A DNA stretch of 53,919 nucleotides from DSUN01 sp035527715 (GTDB taxonomy: Bacteria > Planctomycetota > PUPC01 > DSUN01), in assembly GCA_035527715.1 (NCBI GenBank), contig DATKZY010000260.1, forward strand, positions 1 through 53,919, in the 5' to 3' direction. The position numbers were made by a program, and so were the translations under genes. This document shows, one piece after another, positions 6,950-14,272 of the stretch (position 1 is the first letter of the stretch; the number at the start of each line of letters is the position of its first letter). The notes under the pieces are model-generated. The model saw nothing but the letters and a program-made list of their open reading frames with translations, ran no database searches and was not told where the DNA came from.

Positions 6950-9900
6950 TCACCGAACACCTTTCTTCATCTTCCGCCTCAGCCCCTCGACCTCCGCCGC
7001 ATCCTTCTCCGCATCCGCATGCCCCACCTCCCGATCGTAGTCCACCATCACCTGCATCAGTTCGACCGCCCGCCGCAGATCCCCTTGCTTGGCATACTCG
7101 GCGCCCAGGTTCCAACTCCAGATCGCCTCGTTCCGCCGGTCCCCGATCTCGCGGTCAATCTCCAGCGCCTGCTCGTAGTGCTCGATCGCCTTCCGCGTCT
7201 CGCCGAGGTCCGCGTAGGCGTTGCCCAGGTTGCCGAGCGCGTTCCCCTCCCCGCGCCGGTCCCCGATCCCGCGTGCGATCTTCAGGCGCTCCTCGTACAG
7301 CTCGATCGCCTTCCGCGTCTCGCCGAGGTCGGCGTAGGCGATGCCCAGGTTGCCGAGGTCTTGCCCCTCGCCGCGCCGGTCTCCGATCTCGCGGTCAATC
7401 TTCAATGCCTGCTCGTGGCACTCGATCGCCTTCCGCGTCTCGCCGAGGGCGGCGTAGGCGTTGCCCAGGTTGCCGAGCGCGTTCCCCTCCCCGCGCCGGT
7501 CCCCGATCTCGCGGGCGATCTTCAGCGCCTGCTCGTACTGCTCGATCGCCTTCCGCGTCTCGCCGAGGATGGCGTAGGCGTTCCCCAGGTTGCCGAGGGC
7601 GTTCCCCTCGCCGCGCCGGTCCCCGATCTCGCGCGTGATCGTCAACTGCTGCTCGTAGTGCTCGATCGCCTTCCGCGTCTCGCCGAGGTCGGCGTAGGCG
7701 TTGCCCAGGTTGCCGAGCGCGTTCCCCTCCCCGCGCCGGTCCCCGATCTCGCGGTCAATCTTCAGCGCCTGCTCGTAGTGCTCGATCGCCTTCCGCGTCT
7801 CGCCGAGCGCGGCGTAGGCGAGGCCCAGGTTGCCGAGGTGGCACCCTTCGCCCCCGCGGTCTCTGAGTCTGCGGGCCGCGGCGAGGGCGGACTCCAGCCA
7901 GCGGATCTTCTCGCGCGGGTGGAGGCGGAGATCGATCACGTAGGTGCCCGCGTCGGGGTAGTCGCTGGCCAGACGCGCGGCCAGGCTGGATTGTGTGGCA
8001 CGCCCGCCCTCGGGCGTGGAAGCGTCCGCTGGCGCACAGCCGAGGGCGGCTGTGCCACACACCTCTGCGGCCCAGGCCTGGCCGGCCTCGATGTTGGGCC
8101 GCTCGAGGTCGAAGAGCGCCAGGCCGCGGAGAATAGCGTCCCCGCCCTGCTTGTACAGCTCTTTGGCCGAGCGAAGCACCCCGGCGTAGTGTGCCGCGTG
8201 GCGCGCCTGGGCCTCCGCCCGCTCGTCCGCTCCCGTTTGGAGTCCCGCCTTCAGGCGGCCCTCCCTCTTCGCATGTAGTCCCGCCTTTAGGCGGCCTCCC
8301 CCTTTTCCCTTCCGCCTGAAGGCGGGACTACATGCCTCATCCAGCCTCGCATCCGCAAAGTCGCGGGCCAGGTCGTGCAGGCGCCAGCGGCCCGAGGCCT
8401 TGTTCCACTCGATGAGGCTGAACCGGCGCAACTCGCCCAACGCGTCCTGGGCGCGCATGGAAAGCGGCGTCAGGCCGCCGCACTCCAAAGCGTCCCGCGG
8501 CCCGCCCGAAGGCGCTTTCTCCGACTGCGGGCGGCTTCGCCCGCTTTGGAGTGCGGTGGTCTCGACACCGCTTTTCAGCCCCCACACAGCGGCAGCGCCG
8601 GCCGCATCAAAATCGCCGGGAAACACGGCGAGGGCGCGCCAGAGGCGCTGCTGCTCGGGCGCCAACAGCTCGTAGCTCAACGCGAGCGTCGCCTCGACCG
8701 ATTTCTCGGCGTCGGTGAGCTTCAGACGCTCCCGCCTGTCCCTGAGCCGGGTGGCGAAGTCCTGCGGGGTCAGGTCGGGGCGTTCCTTGAGCGCGCTCGC
8801 CGCGGCGCGGAGTGCGAAGGGCAGGCAGCCGCAGAGCTGTGCCAGCTCACCCGCCGCCTTGTCAATGCGCTCCGCAATCTTCAGCAACAGCTTCCGTGCC
8901 TTGTCGGGAGGCAGCCGATCCAGGTCCTTTGCGAAGATGCCCGGGAGCGTGAAGTGCTGGCGCGAAGTGACGAGGAGCACGCAGCCCTTGGGCGGAATGA
9001 GCGGGCGCACCTGGGCGCCGTCGCGCGCGTTGTCCATCAGCAGGAGCGCCCTCTTGCCATCGAGGACCGAGCGGTAGAGGCCGGCCAGCTCCGCCTCGCT
9101 CTCGGGCAGCTTCCACTCCGGCTGGAACCCGTGGACGACATGTGCCATCGCGGCGGCGGCCTTGAGCGGCTTGTCGCTCGCTCCCTGGAGGTCGAGGAAG
9201 AACTGCGCGTCGGGGAAGCGCTTCTTCAGCTTGTCGGCGACGACGAGCGCGAGCGCCGTCTTCCCCACCCCGCCCATGCCGTGGAGGCCCGAGATCGTCG
9301 CGCCCCCCTTCGCCACGGCCTTGATCAGCTCGTCCTTCTCCTCCTCGCGTCCCACGAAGTCGCCGGGGGGCGGGGGGAGTTGGTGCACGCCCAGCCCCGG
9401 CGGCGGGGCAACCTGGGCAATGGGGAACTCGCGCCGCAGGAATTGGGTGAGGTGCTGGCGAACCAGCTTCTCGAACTGCCCCTTCCCCTTGTAGGGCCAC
9501 CAAAGCCCTTCCTTGGGGAATTGCTCCTTGAACCGGAGGACCTTGGTCCACTGACGCGTCTGCTTGCTGGTCTTCGGGGAGTGTGGTTTCTCGTTGAAGT
9601 AGACCATGATCTGCGGGCGCTGGCGGGTCTTCCACGCCTCGCAGGCGAGCTTGATCTCGTGCTCGGCGCCGGAGCGCGCGTCCTTGGTGGGCGTGCCGAA
9701 CCGCGTCCAGAAGATGCCGATGAGGAGATCGCAGTCCTCGATCCGCAGGATGGGGTCAATGTGGCCCTGGGGGCCGTCCGCGTGGAAGCCGGGGTAGGCG
9801 TCGGTCTCCCAGCGGCCCACCTCGAGCCGTACGCCGTGGTCGGCCGCGATGCCTGCGTTCAACTCGTCCGCAACGGCTGACACGACGTCGCGCTCGGCCT

Positions 9901-9961
9901 TGACATCGTTCGGCGAGGCGACGACGATGCGGAGGGGTCGTGGTGGCGTGGCGGTGCCCAT
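6950..9961 (-). CDS. NLR-like STAND protein: DUF4062, NB-ARC and TPR
   Basis: The 1003-residue protein has three parts. Residues 10-180 are DUF4062-like (RIVVASPNDVKAERDVV, CDLLIGIFWTRFGTPT), an effector or protein-interaction domain often found on such proteins. Residues 200-540 are an NB-ARC ATPase: Walker A GLHGMGGVGKTAL (225-237), Walker B RALLLMDNA, sensor LLVTSRQ, a GLPL-like LPFALRAAA, and an MHD-like LHDLARD. Residues 700-980 are TPR sensor repeats of 40 residues. STAND proteins of this design oligomerise on ligand binding, and several protect bacteria from phage. No signal peptide, so cytoplasmic. The start at 9961 was chosen because a promoter lies at 10003-10030 and AGAGGG precedes the ATG. 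Three palindromic segments sit in frame at residues 468-496, 543-575 and 634-657. Confidence 0.88.
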   Translation of the reverse strand: MGTATPPRPLRIVVASPNDVKAERDVVSAVADELNAGIAADHGVRLEVGRWETDAYPGFHADGPQGHIDPILRIEDCDLLIGIFWTRFGTPTKDARSGAEHEIKLACEAWKTRQRPQIMVYFNEKPHSPKTSKQTRQWTKVLRFKEQFPKEGLWWPYKGKGQFEKLVRQHLTQFLRREFPIAQVAPPPGLGVHQLPPPPGDFVGREEEKDELIKAVAKGGATISGLHGMGGVGKTALALVVADKLKKRFPDAQFFLDLQGASDKPLKAAAAMAHVVHGFQPEWKLPESEAELAGLYRSVLDGKRALLLMDNARDGAQVRPLIPPKGCVLLVTSRQHFTLPGIFAKDLDRLPPDKARKLLLKIAERIDKAAGELAQLCGCLPFALRAAASALKERPDLTPQDFATRLRDRRERLKLTDAEKSVEATLALSYELLAPEQQRLWRALAVFPGDFDAAGAAAVWGLKSGVETTALQSGRSRPQSEKAPSGGPRDALECGGLTPLSMRAQDALGELRRFSLIEWNKASGRWRLHDLARDFADARLDEACSPAFRRKGKGGGRLKAGLHAKREGRLKAGLQTGADERAEAQARHAAHYAGVLRSAKELYKQGGDAILRGLALFDLERPNIEAGQAWAAEVCGTAALGCAPADASTPEGGRATQSSLAARLASDYPDAGTYVIDLRLHPREKIRWLESALAAARRLRDRGGEGCHLGNLGLAYAALGETRKAIEHYEQALKIDREIGDRRGEGNALGNLGNAYADLGETRKAIEHYEQQLTITREIGDRRGEGNALGNLGNAYAILGETRKAIEQYEQALKIAREIGDRRGEGNALGNLGNAYAALGETRKAIECHEQALKIDREIGDRRGEGQDLGNLGIAYADLGETRKAIELYEERLKIARGIGDRRGEGNALGNLGNAYADLGETRKAIEHYEQALEIDREIGDRRNEAIWSWNLGAEYAKQGDLRRAVELMQVMVDYDREVGHADAEKDAAEVEGLRRKMKKGVR
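7141..7860 (-). repeat. Six near-identical 120-nt TPR-encoding units
   Basis: Six units of exactly 120 nt start at 7141, 7261, 7381, 7501, 7621 and 7741, each encoding one 40-residue repeat (GETRKAIEHYEQALKIDREI, then a GDRRGEGNALGNLGNAYA-type stretch). Identity between units is high even at the DNA level, so copy number could change by slippage or recombination. A more diverged unit lies on each side. Confidence 0.9.
7992..8061. repeat. TGTGGCAC palindrome inside the STAND gene
   Basis: TGTGTGGCACGCCCGCCCTC at the left faces GAGGGCGGCTGTGCCACACA at the right, with secondary pairing inside. On the gene strand it encodes about 23 extra residues (CGTAALGCAPADASTPEGG) between the NB-ARC and TPR parts without a stop or frameshift. 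A relative is intergenic at 17155-17179. Confidence 0.7.
8239..8335. repeat. AGTCCCGCCTTCAGGCGG palindromic cluster inside the STAND gene
   Basis: Three copies of AGTCCCGCCTTNAGGCGG lie at 8241-8258, 8277-8294 and, inverted, at about 8311-8331. In the protein they appear as repeated RLKAGL segments at residues 543-575, just after the MHD-like motif. The frame stays open throughout. Confidence 0.7.
8475..8558. repeat. CCGCACTCCAAAGCG palindrome inside the STAND gene
   Basis: GCCGCACTCCAAAGCG at the left faces CGCTTTGGAGTGCGG at the right, with GGGCGGCTTCGCCC between. It encodes residues 468-496 (TTALQSGRSRPQS and ALECGGLTPL) and splits the winged-helix part of the NB-ARC region while keeping the frame. 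Confidence 0.7.
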
Positions 9962-10002
9962 TGGCTGCGGCCCTCTGCTGGCAGGCGGCATTCCCCGCCG
10001 CA

Positions 10003-10030
10003 AGTATAGCGCGGGCGGGGGGAAAAGCAA
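10003..10030 (-). promoter_or_regulatory. Promoter of the STAND gene
   Basis: On the minus strand TTGCTT (10030-10025) and TATACT (10008-10003) are 16 nt apart. Transcription would begin near 9996, ruling out the longer open frame and supporting the start at 9961. Confidence 0.55.
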
Positions 10031-10050
10031 GGCGAGGGCCGCGGGGGGGG

Positions 10051-10178
10051 ATGGGACCTATGGGACCAATGGGACGCATGGGACCGAAGAGGGGCTTGAC
10101 AAGGCCAGGGCGTTGCGCTTGACTGCGGGGCGTGCGGGTCGGGTCCCATGGGTCCCATTGGTCCCATATGTCCCATTG
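10051..10178. repeat. ATGGGACCN hairpin element, copy 2
   Basis: The left arm (10051-10085) and right arm (10141-10178) are complementary runs of four ATGGGACCN nonamers with few mismatches. The 55-nt loop is longer than in the other copies. It fills the gap between the divergent STAND and four-helix-bundle genes. Confidence 0.7.
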
Positions 10179-10204
10179 CCCTTCCCCAAGGGAAAGGGGG
10201 CAAC

Positions 10205-10792
10205 ATGTCGGGTGACCGCGGCGGCCCACCCGAACGCCTGATCCCGCCCCACGGGGGCTATGACCAGCTCAAGTCGTACCAGGTGGCGGCCATCGTGTTC
10301 GAGGCGACGATGGCCTTCTGCAAGCGGTTCTACCACGAGCGGTCGCGCACCCGCGAGCAGATGGAGCAGGCGGCCCGCAGCGGGAAGCGCAATATCGCCG
10401 AGGGGAGCACGGCCTCGGGCACGTCGCGCAAGACCGAGCTGAAGCTCACCGGGGTGGCCCGCGCGAGCCTGGAGGAGTTGCGCGGCGACTACGAGGATTT
10501 CCTGCACGACCGCGGCCTGCCGGTCTGGGGCAAGGAGCACCCGCAGACGCAGGCCGTGCGCGAGCTGGCGTACGTGCCGAACAGGGCCTATGAGACCTAC
10601 AAGGGGCGTGTCGAGGAGGGAACCCCAGAAGTGGCCGCCAACACCGTGCTGTGCCTCGTCCACCAGGCGAACTATCTCCTGGACCAGCAGTTGCGGGGAC
10701 TTGCGGAGCGCTTTGTGGCCGACGGGGGGTTCACGGAGCGGATGTACCGTGTCCGGCGGCGGGCCCGCGAGGATGAGGGGAAGGGGCGCTGA
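10205..10792 (+). CDS. Four-helix-bundle (S23/IVP-type) protein
   Basis: The 195-residue protein contains LKSYQVAAIVFEATMAFCKR, ARSGKRNIAEGS and LTGVARASLEELRGDYEDFL, the signature of the four-helix-bundle family that includes proteins encoded in 23S rRNA intervening sequences. Its extra C-terminal part (NTVLCLVHQANYLLDQQL) fits the longer variant with a suffix domain. Members form small helical oligomers of unclear function. The ATG at 10205 follows AAAGGGGG. An ATGGGACCN hairpin lies 26 nt upstream and another 11 nt downstream, so the gene is bracketed by related elements. No promoter of its own is evident. Confidence 0.75.
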   Translation: MSGDRGGPPERLIPPHGGYDQLKSYQVAAIVFEATMAFCKRFYHERSRTREQMEQAARSGKRNIAEGSTASGTSRKTELKLTGVARASLEELRGDYEDFLHDRGLPVWGKEHPQTQAVRELAYVPNRAYETYKGRVEEGTPEVAANTVLCLVHQANYLLDQQLRGLAERFVADGGFTERMYRVRRRAREDEGKGR

Positions 10793-10803
10793 GGAGGGGG
10801 GAG

Positions 10804-10900
10804 ATGGGACATATGGGACCCATGGGACCGATGGGAGCAGCCGAGGAAGGCATAAGATCCGGGTCTGTCCCATAGGTCCCATGTGTCCCATTCGTCCCAT
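10804..10900. repeat. ATGGGACCN hairpin element, copy 3
   Basis: The left arm (10804-10836) and right arm (10866-10900) are complementary ATGGGACNN runs around a 29-nt loop that starts GCAGCC and ends CCGGGTC, homologous to the loop of copy 1. It lies between the four-helix-bundle stop and the gltA promoter, 9 nt before the latter's -35 box. Confidence 0.7.
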
Positions 10901-10909
10901 TTCTTTGGC

Positions 10910-10939
10910 TTGACACGTCCACCCGCCCTGTCGTATCAT
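10910..10939 (+). promoter_or_regulatory. Promoter of the glutamate synthase-like gene
   Basis: TTGACA at 10910-10915 and TATCAT at 10934-10939 are 18 nt apart, giving a leader of roughly 95 nt before the GTG at 11043. Confidence 0.55.
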
Positions 10940-11042
10940 AGGGCCAGGCCGGGAAGCTGAGCAGTCCGCCCAATCCCCTCCCCCATCTGGTGGCGGCCGG
11001 CCCGTCGTTGGCCCGAGAGTCTGAGCAATTGAGGAGTCGTCC

Positions 11043-12464
11043 GTGTCCGAGCCAGCCGCGAAGCCGCCGAAGAAGGAACGCCCCCCCCGCCAGAAGATGC
11101 CCGAGCAGCCGCCGGAGCAACGGGTCCACAATTTCGACGAGGTGCCCTACGGGCTGACGGCCGAGCAGGCCCGCCTCGAGGCCAGCCGATGCCTCCAGTG
11201 CAAGAAGCCGGCCTGCGTCGAGGGATGCCCGGTGTGCATCGACATCCCAGGGTTCATCAAGCCGATCGCCGACGGGGATTTCGATGCGGCCATCCGCAAG
11301 CTGAAGGAGCAGACGACCCTGCCCGCCGTGTGCGGCCGCGTGTGCCCGCAGGAGGACCAGTGCGAGAAGCTGTGCGTGCTGGGTAAGAAGGGCCAGCCCG
11401 TGGCCGTCGGCTATCTCGAACGGTTCGCCGCCGACTACGAGATGCAGAAGGGGGAGATGAATATCCCAGAGATCGCGCCGCCGACGGGGAAGCGGGTGGC
11501 CGTCGTGGGCTCGGGGCCGGCGGGCATCACCGCGGCCTTCGAGCTGGCCAAGCTGGGCCACAAGGTCACGATGTTCGAGGCGTTCCACAAGACGGGGGGC
11601 GTGCTGGTCTACGGCATCCCGGAGTTCCGCCTGCCCAAGGCCATCGTGCAGCGGGACGTGGATACCCTGCGGAAGATGGGCGTCGAGATCGTCACCAACT
11701 ACGTCGTCGGCAAGCTCGACACGGTAGACGAGCTGCTGGCGAACGGCTACGACGCCGCGTTCGTGGGCACGGGGGCCGGGCTGCCGCACTTCCTGGACAT
11801 CCCGGGCGAGCAGTTCAACGGCGTGCTGTCGGCCAACGAGTTCCTGACGCGCACGAACCTCATGAAGGCGTATCGGGCCGACCACGACACGCCGATCCGG
11901 CAGGCGAAGCGGGCCGTCGTGTTCGGGGGCGGGAACGTGGCGATGGACTCGGCCCGCACGGCGCTGCGACTGGGGGCGGACGAGGTCTACGTCCTCTACC
12001 GCCGCACGGAGGCGGAGATGCCGGCGCGAATCGAGGAAATCCACCACGCCCACGATGAGGGCGTGCGGTTCGAGTTCCTGGTCGCTCCCCTGGAGGTGCT
12101 GGGCGACGACAAGGGCTGGGTGCGGGGCGTGCGCTGCATCCGCATGAGGCTGGGCGAGCCCGACAAGTCGGGGCGGCCGCGGCCCGTGCCGATCGAGGGC
12201 TCCGAGTTCGAGTTCCCCTGCGACCAGATCATCGTGGCCATCGGCAACGGCCCGAACCCGCTCGTGCCGCAGACCACGCCCGACCTCCAGACGACGCGCT
12301 GGGGCAACATCGTGGCCGACGAAGCGACGGGGCAGACCTCGAAGCGAGGGGTCTTCGCAGGGGGCGACATAGTCACCGGCGCCGCCACCGTCATCAAGGC
12401 GATGGGGGCGGGGAAGACGGCGGCCGGGGCAATCCACCGATACCTCGCCGCCCCTCCCGCGTGA
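11043..12464 (+). CDS. gltA: NADPH-dependent glutamate synthase small-subunit family (GltA type)
   Basis: This 473-residue iron-sulfur flavoprotein passes electrons from NAD(P)H through FAD and two [4Fe-4S] clusters. Cysteines at 50, 53, 58, 62/65 and 97, 101, 107, 111 form the N-terminal cluster-binding region (CLQCKKPACVEGCPVC, then CGRVCPQEDQCEKLC). VAVVGSGPAGITAA near 152-165 binds FAD and VVFGGGNVAMD binds NAD(P)H. The GTG start has GAGGAG upstream. The long form with these N-terminal clusters is the stand-alone GltA/NfnL type. No large glutamate synthase subunit or NfnS partner is adjacent, so glutamate synthase and NfnAB-type transhydrogenase activities cannot be told apart here. Confidence 0.88.
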   Translation: MSEPAAKPPKKERPPRQKMPEQPPEQRVHNFDEVPYGLTAEQARLEASRCLQCKKPACVEGCPVCIDIPGFIKPIADGDFDAAIRKLKEQTTLPAVCGRVCPQEDQCEKLCVLGKKGQPVAVGYLERFAADYEMQKGEMNIPEIAPPTGKRVAVVGSGPAGITAAFELAKLGHKVTMFEAFHKTGGVLVYGIPEFRLPKAIVQRDVDTLRKMGVEIVTNYVVGKLDTVDELLANGYDAAFVGTGAGLPHFLDIPGEQFNGVLSANEFLTRTNLMKAYRADHDTPIRQAKRAVVFGGGNVAMDSARTALRLGADEVYVLYRRTEAEMPARIEEIHHAHDEGVRFEFLVAPLEVLGDDKGWVRGVRCIRMRLGEPDKSGRPRPVPIEGSEFEFPCDQIIVAIGNGPNPLVPQTTPDLQTTRWGNIVADEATGQTSKRGVFAGGDIVTGAATVIKAMGAGKTAAGAIHRYLAAPPA

Positions 12465-12594
12465 GCGCCGACGCCTCCGCGATGCGTCTCTGCCACCGGC
12501 CCGCCCAGATGCTCTAAGTCTCTACACACCAACACATTAGGGTCCCCAAGTCAGGCGCGCGGCGGGCAGATGCCCCGTTCGCGGCACAAAACTC

Positions 12595-12622
12595 TTGACA
12601 AACGGATTCCCCCTGGTACAAT
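12595..12622 (+). promoter_or_regulatory. Near-consensus promoter of the structured region
   Basis: TTGACA at 12595-12600 and TACAAT at 12617-12622 are 16 nt apart. The nearest robust protein start is more than 530 nt downstream at 13157, so this promoter drives either a small ORF, a non-coding RNA or a very long leader. Confidence 0.6.
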
Positions 12623-12753
12623 TGTGGTTGTCCTCGGCGAGGGCACGGGCAATGCACCTCGCCTCTCCCCGGCAGCCAACAGCGATGGCGGCGGAACAAC
12701 AGGTACCGCCGCGATTGTCATGGGGCTCTCGAATCCGCCGCCAGGAGGTGCCG

Positions 12754-12912
12754 ATGAGCCGACACACAACCGCATCCTGGTGTGAGGCCCCCGACTTCTC
12801 CGGACTGCGCCGTGCCCTCGTGGCCCTTAGGTCCCAAGAGGATCTCCCCCGATGCCGCCTGCATCGGACCGCTACAGTGCTGAAACGGACACGATACAGC
12901 CTTAACTGTTGA
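12754..12912 (+). CDS. Possible 52-residue small protein, unrecognised
   Basis: ATG 12754 is preceded by a strong ribosome site (AGGAGG, seven bases away) and opens a 52-codon frame, MSRHTTASWCEAPDFSGLRR then rich in Arg and Leu. It lies within the transcript expected from the promoter at 12595. Codon choice is less G/C-biased at third positions than in neighbouring genes and I recognise no family. It could be a real small protein, a leader peptide, or chance. Confidence 0.25.
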   Translation: MSRHTTASWCEAPDFSGLRRALVALRSQEDLPRCRLHRTATVLKRTRYSLNC

Positions 12913-13156
12913 TCTGACAGGCTCTTACGCCCGCCAAGCCCCAGCGGGCGCAATGGTACGTGACACTTGTTGGAGTTACCCGCTGGGCGAGCGGGTGTTG
13001 ACTCGCCGTGCCGGAAGACGCTAACCACTAGGCACTTGGAGACTTACGACCCCTGAGAGAATAGCCTGTTCCTCCCGTCAGCAGGCACGGAATTTGCTGT
13101 TTCTATCTCCTCAGTGGCGGCAACCGTGTGCTGACAGGACAGTCGGAGGGCGGGCT
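12913..13156 (+). other. Structured non-coding stretch, possible ncRNA or leader
   Basis: Between 12928 and 13035 there are three clear hairpins: CGCCCGC/GCGGGCG at 12928-12950, ACCCGCT/AGCGGGT at 12978-12996 with a GGGCG loop, and GTGCC/GGCAC at 13008-13035. CACTTG-GGAG-TTAC occurs twice, near 12964-12979 and 13033-13047. No known RNA class fits: no RNase P, SRP, tmRNA or rRNA signatures are seen. It ends at the multi-HTH gene and could be its leader or a separate RNA. Confidence 0.35.
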
Positions 13157-14062
13157 ATGGCGACCCAGATTGCAGCGGCAATCGCCCCAACGTTCGGGGC
13201 GGCTTCTGAACTCGCAGGACTGATCAGGCGCCATTTCCTCCACGAGACCTATGAGGACATGGCGCGTCGGGCGGCCCTGCCGCCCATCGAGGTCGAGACG
13301 CGCTTTCGGGAGATCTTCGGCTGCGGCATCCGCAGGAAGCGCCTGGACGTGCGGCGGGCCTACGTGGCCAGCGGGCCCAGACTCGCCGACGATGAGATCG
13401 GCCGCCGCCTCGGCATCTCCCGGAAGCAGGTCGTCGAGATCCGCTCGCAGTTGCGCCTCGGCGGCGCCTACGAAGGCCGCAAGCCCGGCCTCCCGACGCG
13501 CGACGGCGCCCAACGACGCAGGAACCGACACGAGTACATCCTCGAACACTATGCAACGCGAACCAAACAACAAATGGCTCAGGCACTCGGCGTCTCCGCC
13601 GAGACCATCCGCCTCGACTTCAACGACCTGCGGCGCCGCGGCCTCGTCCAGCCCCTCTACAAGTGCCGCCTCGAACACGTCGCCGCGCGCGCGGGCGCAC
13701 CCGAGCGCCAGATCGCCAGGGAACTCGCCATCAGCGTCTACGGCGTCAGGTTCATCAAGCGCAAGCTTCGAAAGCTGAGGGTAAACATGAACCTCCTTCG
13801 CTGCCAGGTCGAACGCGAGATCAAGACCCGCTACGCCCCCGCCACCGGCGAGTACATCGTGGACTGCATGCGTCGCGCCCTCAACGTCCTCGAACTCCCC
13901 CAACAGCGCGTCCTCCTCGAAAACGCCGGCCACTTCAAGGACGCCGAGCTCCAGCCCATCTTCTGGCACCTCGTCCGCACCGACATCCAGGGCCGCGCCC
14001 GCATGATCCGCAAAATCGAATCCGGAGTCACCGACCTCAAGGAACTCGAACGCACCAACTGA
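13157..14062 (+). CDS. Multi-helix-turn-helix protein, unknown family
   Basis: The 301-residue basic protein has no signal peptide or membrane segment. Several segments read as helix-turn-helix units: ADDEIGRRLGISRKQVVEIR near residue 77, QQMAQALGVSAETIRLDFND near 140, and ERQIARELAISVYGVRFIKR near 180. It ends with a helical domain (YIVDCMRRALNVLELPQQR) without catalytic signature. It probably binds DNA or RNA at a repeated or long site. Start ATG 13157 has GGAGGG upstream; the same frame extends 21 codons further up, but without a ribosome site. I do not recognise the family; transposon-type regulators and sigma-like factors are possible relatives. Confidence 0.65.
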   Translation: MATQIAAAIAPTFGAASELAGLIRRHFLHETYEDMARRAALPPIEVETRFREIFGCGIRRKRLDVRRAYVASGPRLADDEIGRRLGISRKQVVEIRSQLRLGGAYEGRKPGLPTRDGAQRRRNRHEYILEHYATRTKQQMAQALGVSAETIRLDFNDLRRRGLVQPLYKCRLEHVAARAGAPERQIARELAISVYGVRFIKRKLRKLRVNMNLLRCQVEREIKTRYAPATGEYIVDCMRRALNVLELPQQRVLLENAGHFKDAELQPIFWHLVRTDIQGRARMIRKIESGVTDLKELERTN

Positions 14063-14077
14063 CCCCCGCTCCCCCCC

Positions 14078-14109
14078 GCGACCCGCAGCCCCCCACGGCT
14101 GCGGGTCGC
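14078..14109 (+). terminator. Strong hairpin after the multi-HTH gene
   Basis: GCGACCCGCAGCC (14078-14090) pairs perfectly with GGCTGCGGGTCGC (14097-14109) around a six-base loop, 15 nt after the stop codon. There is no U-tract, so termination efficiency is uncertain. Confidence 0.5.
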
Positions 14110-14206
14110 GTCATGTCCAGCGGACGCGGGGGAGAGAGCCCCTCTTGGCAAGACGGCCTCCCTCCCCCGCACCCCCACCCACCCGAGAACTCCTACCCTC
14201 TGGCCC

Positions 14207-14236
14207 AAAAAGAAACGCCACACATGGGTGGCGTTT
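14207..14236 (-). terminator. Intrinsic terminator for the minus-strand zinc-finger gene
   Basis: On the minus strand AAACGCCAC (14236-14228) pairs with GTGGCGTTT (14221-14213), followed by CTTTTT. This is a textbook rho-independent terminator 37 nt past the stop at 14273. Confidence 0.75.
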
Positions 14237-14272
14237 GGGAATCGCTCCGTAGAGCGTTGCCTGCGGAGCGCC

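Noticed and set aside
7141..7860. Regularly spaced repeats suggesting a CRISPR array
   Set aside because: Units are 120 nt with no unique spacers and encode TPR repeats in an intact frame; no cas genes are present.
12913..13060. Structured region as tmRNA, 6S RNA or an integron attC site
   Set aside because: No tag reading frame or tRNA-like ends, no large central bubble typical of 6S RNA, and no integrase or attC core sites.
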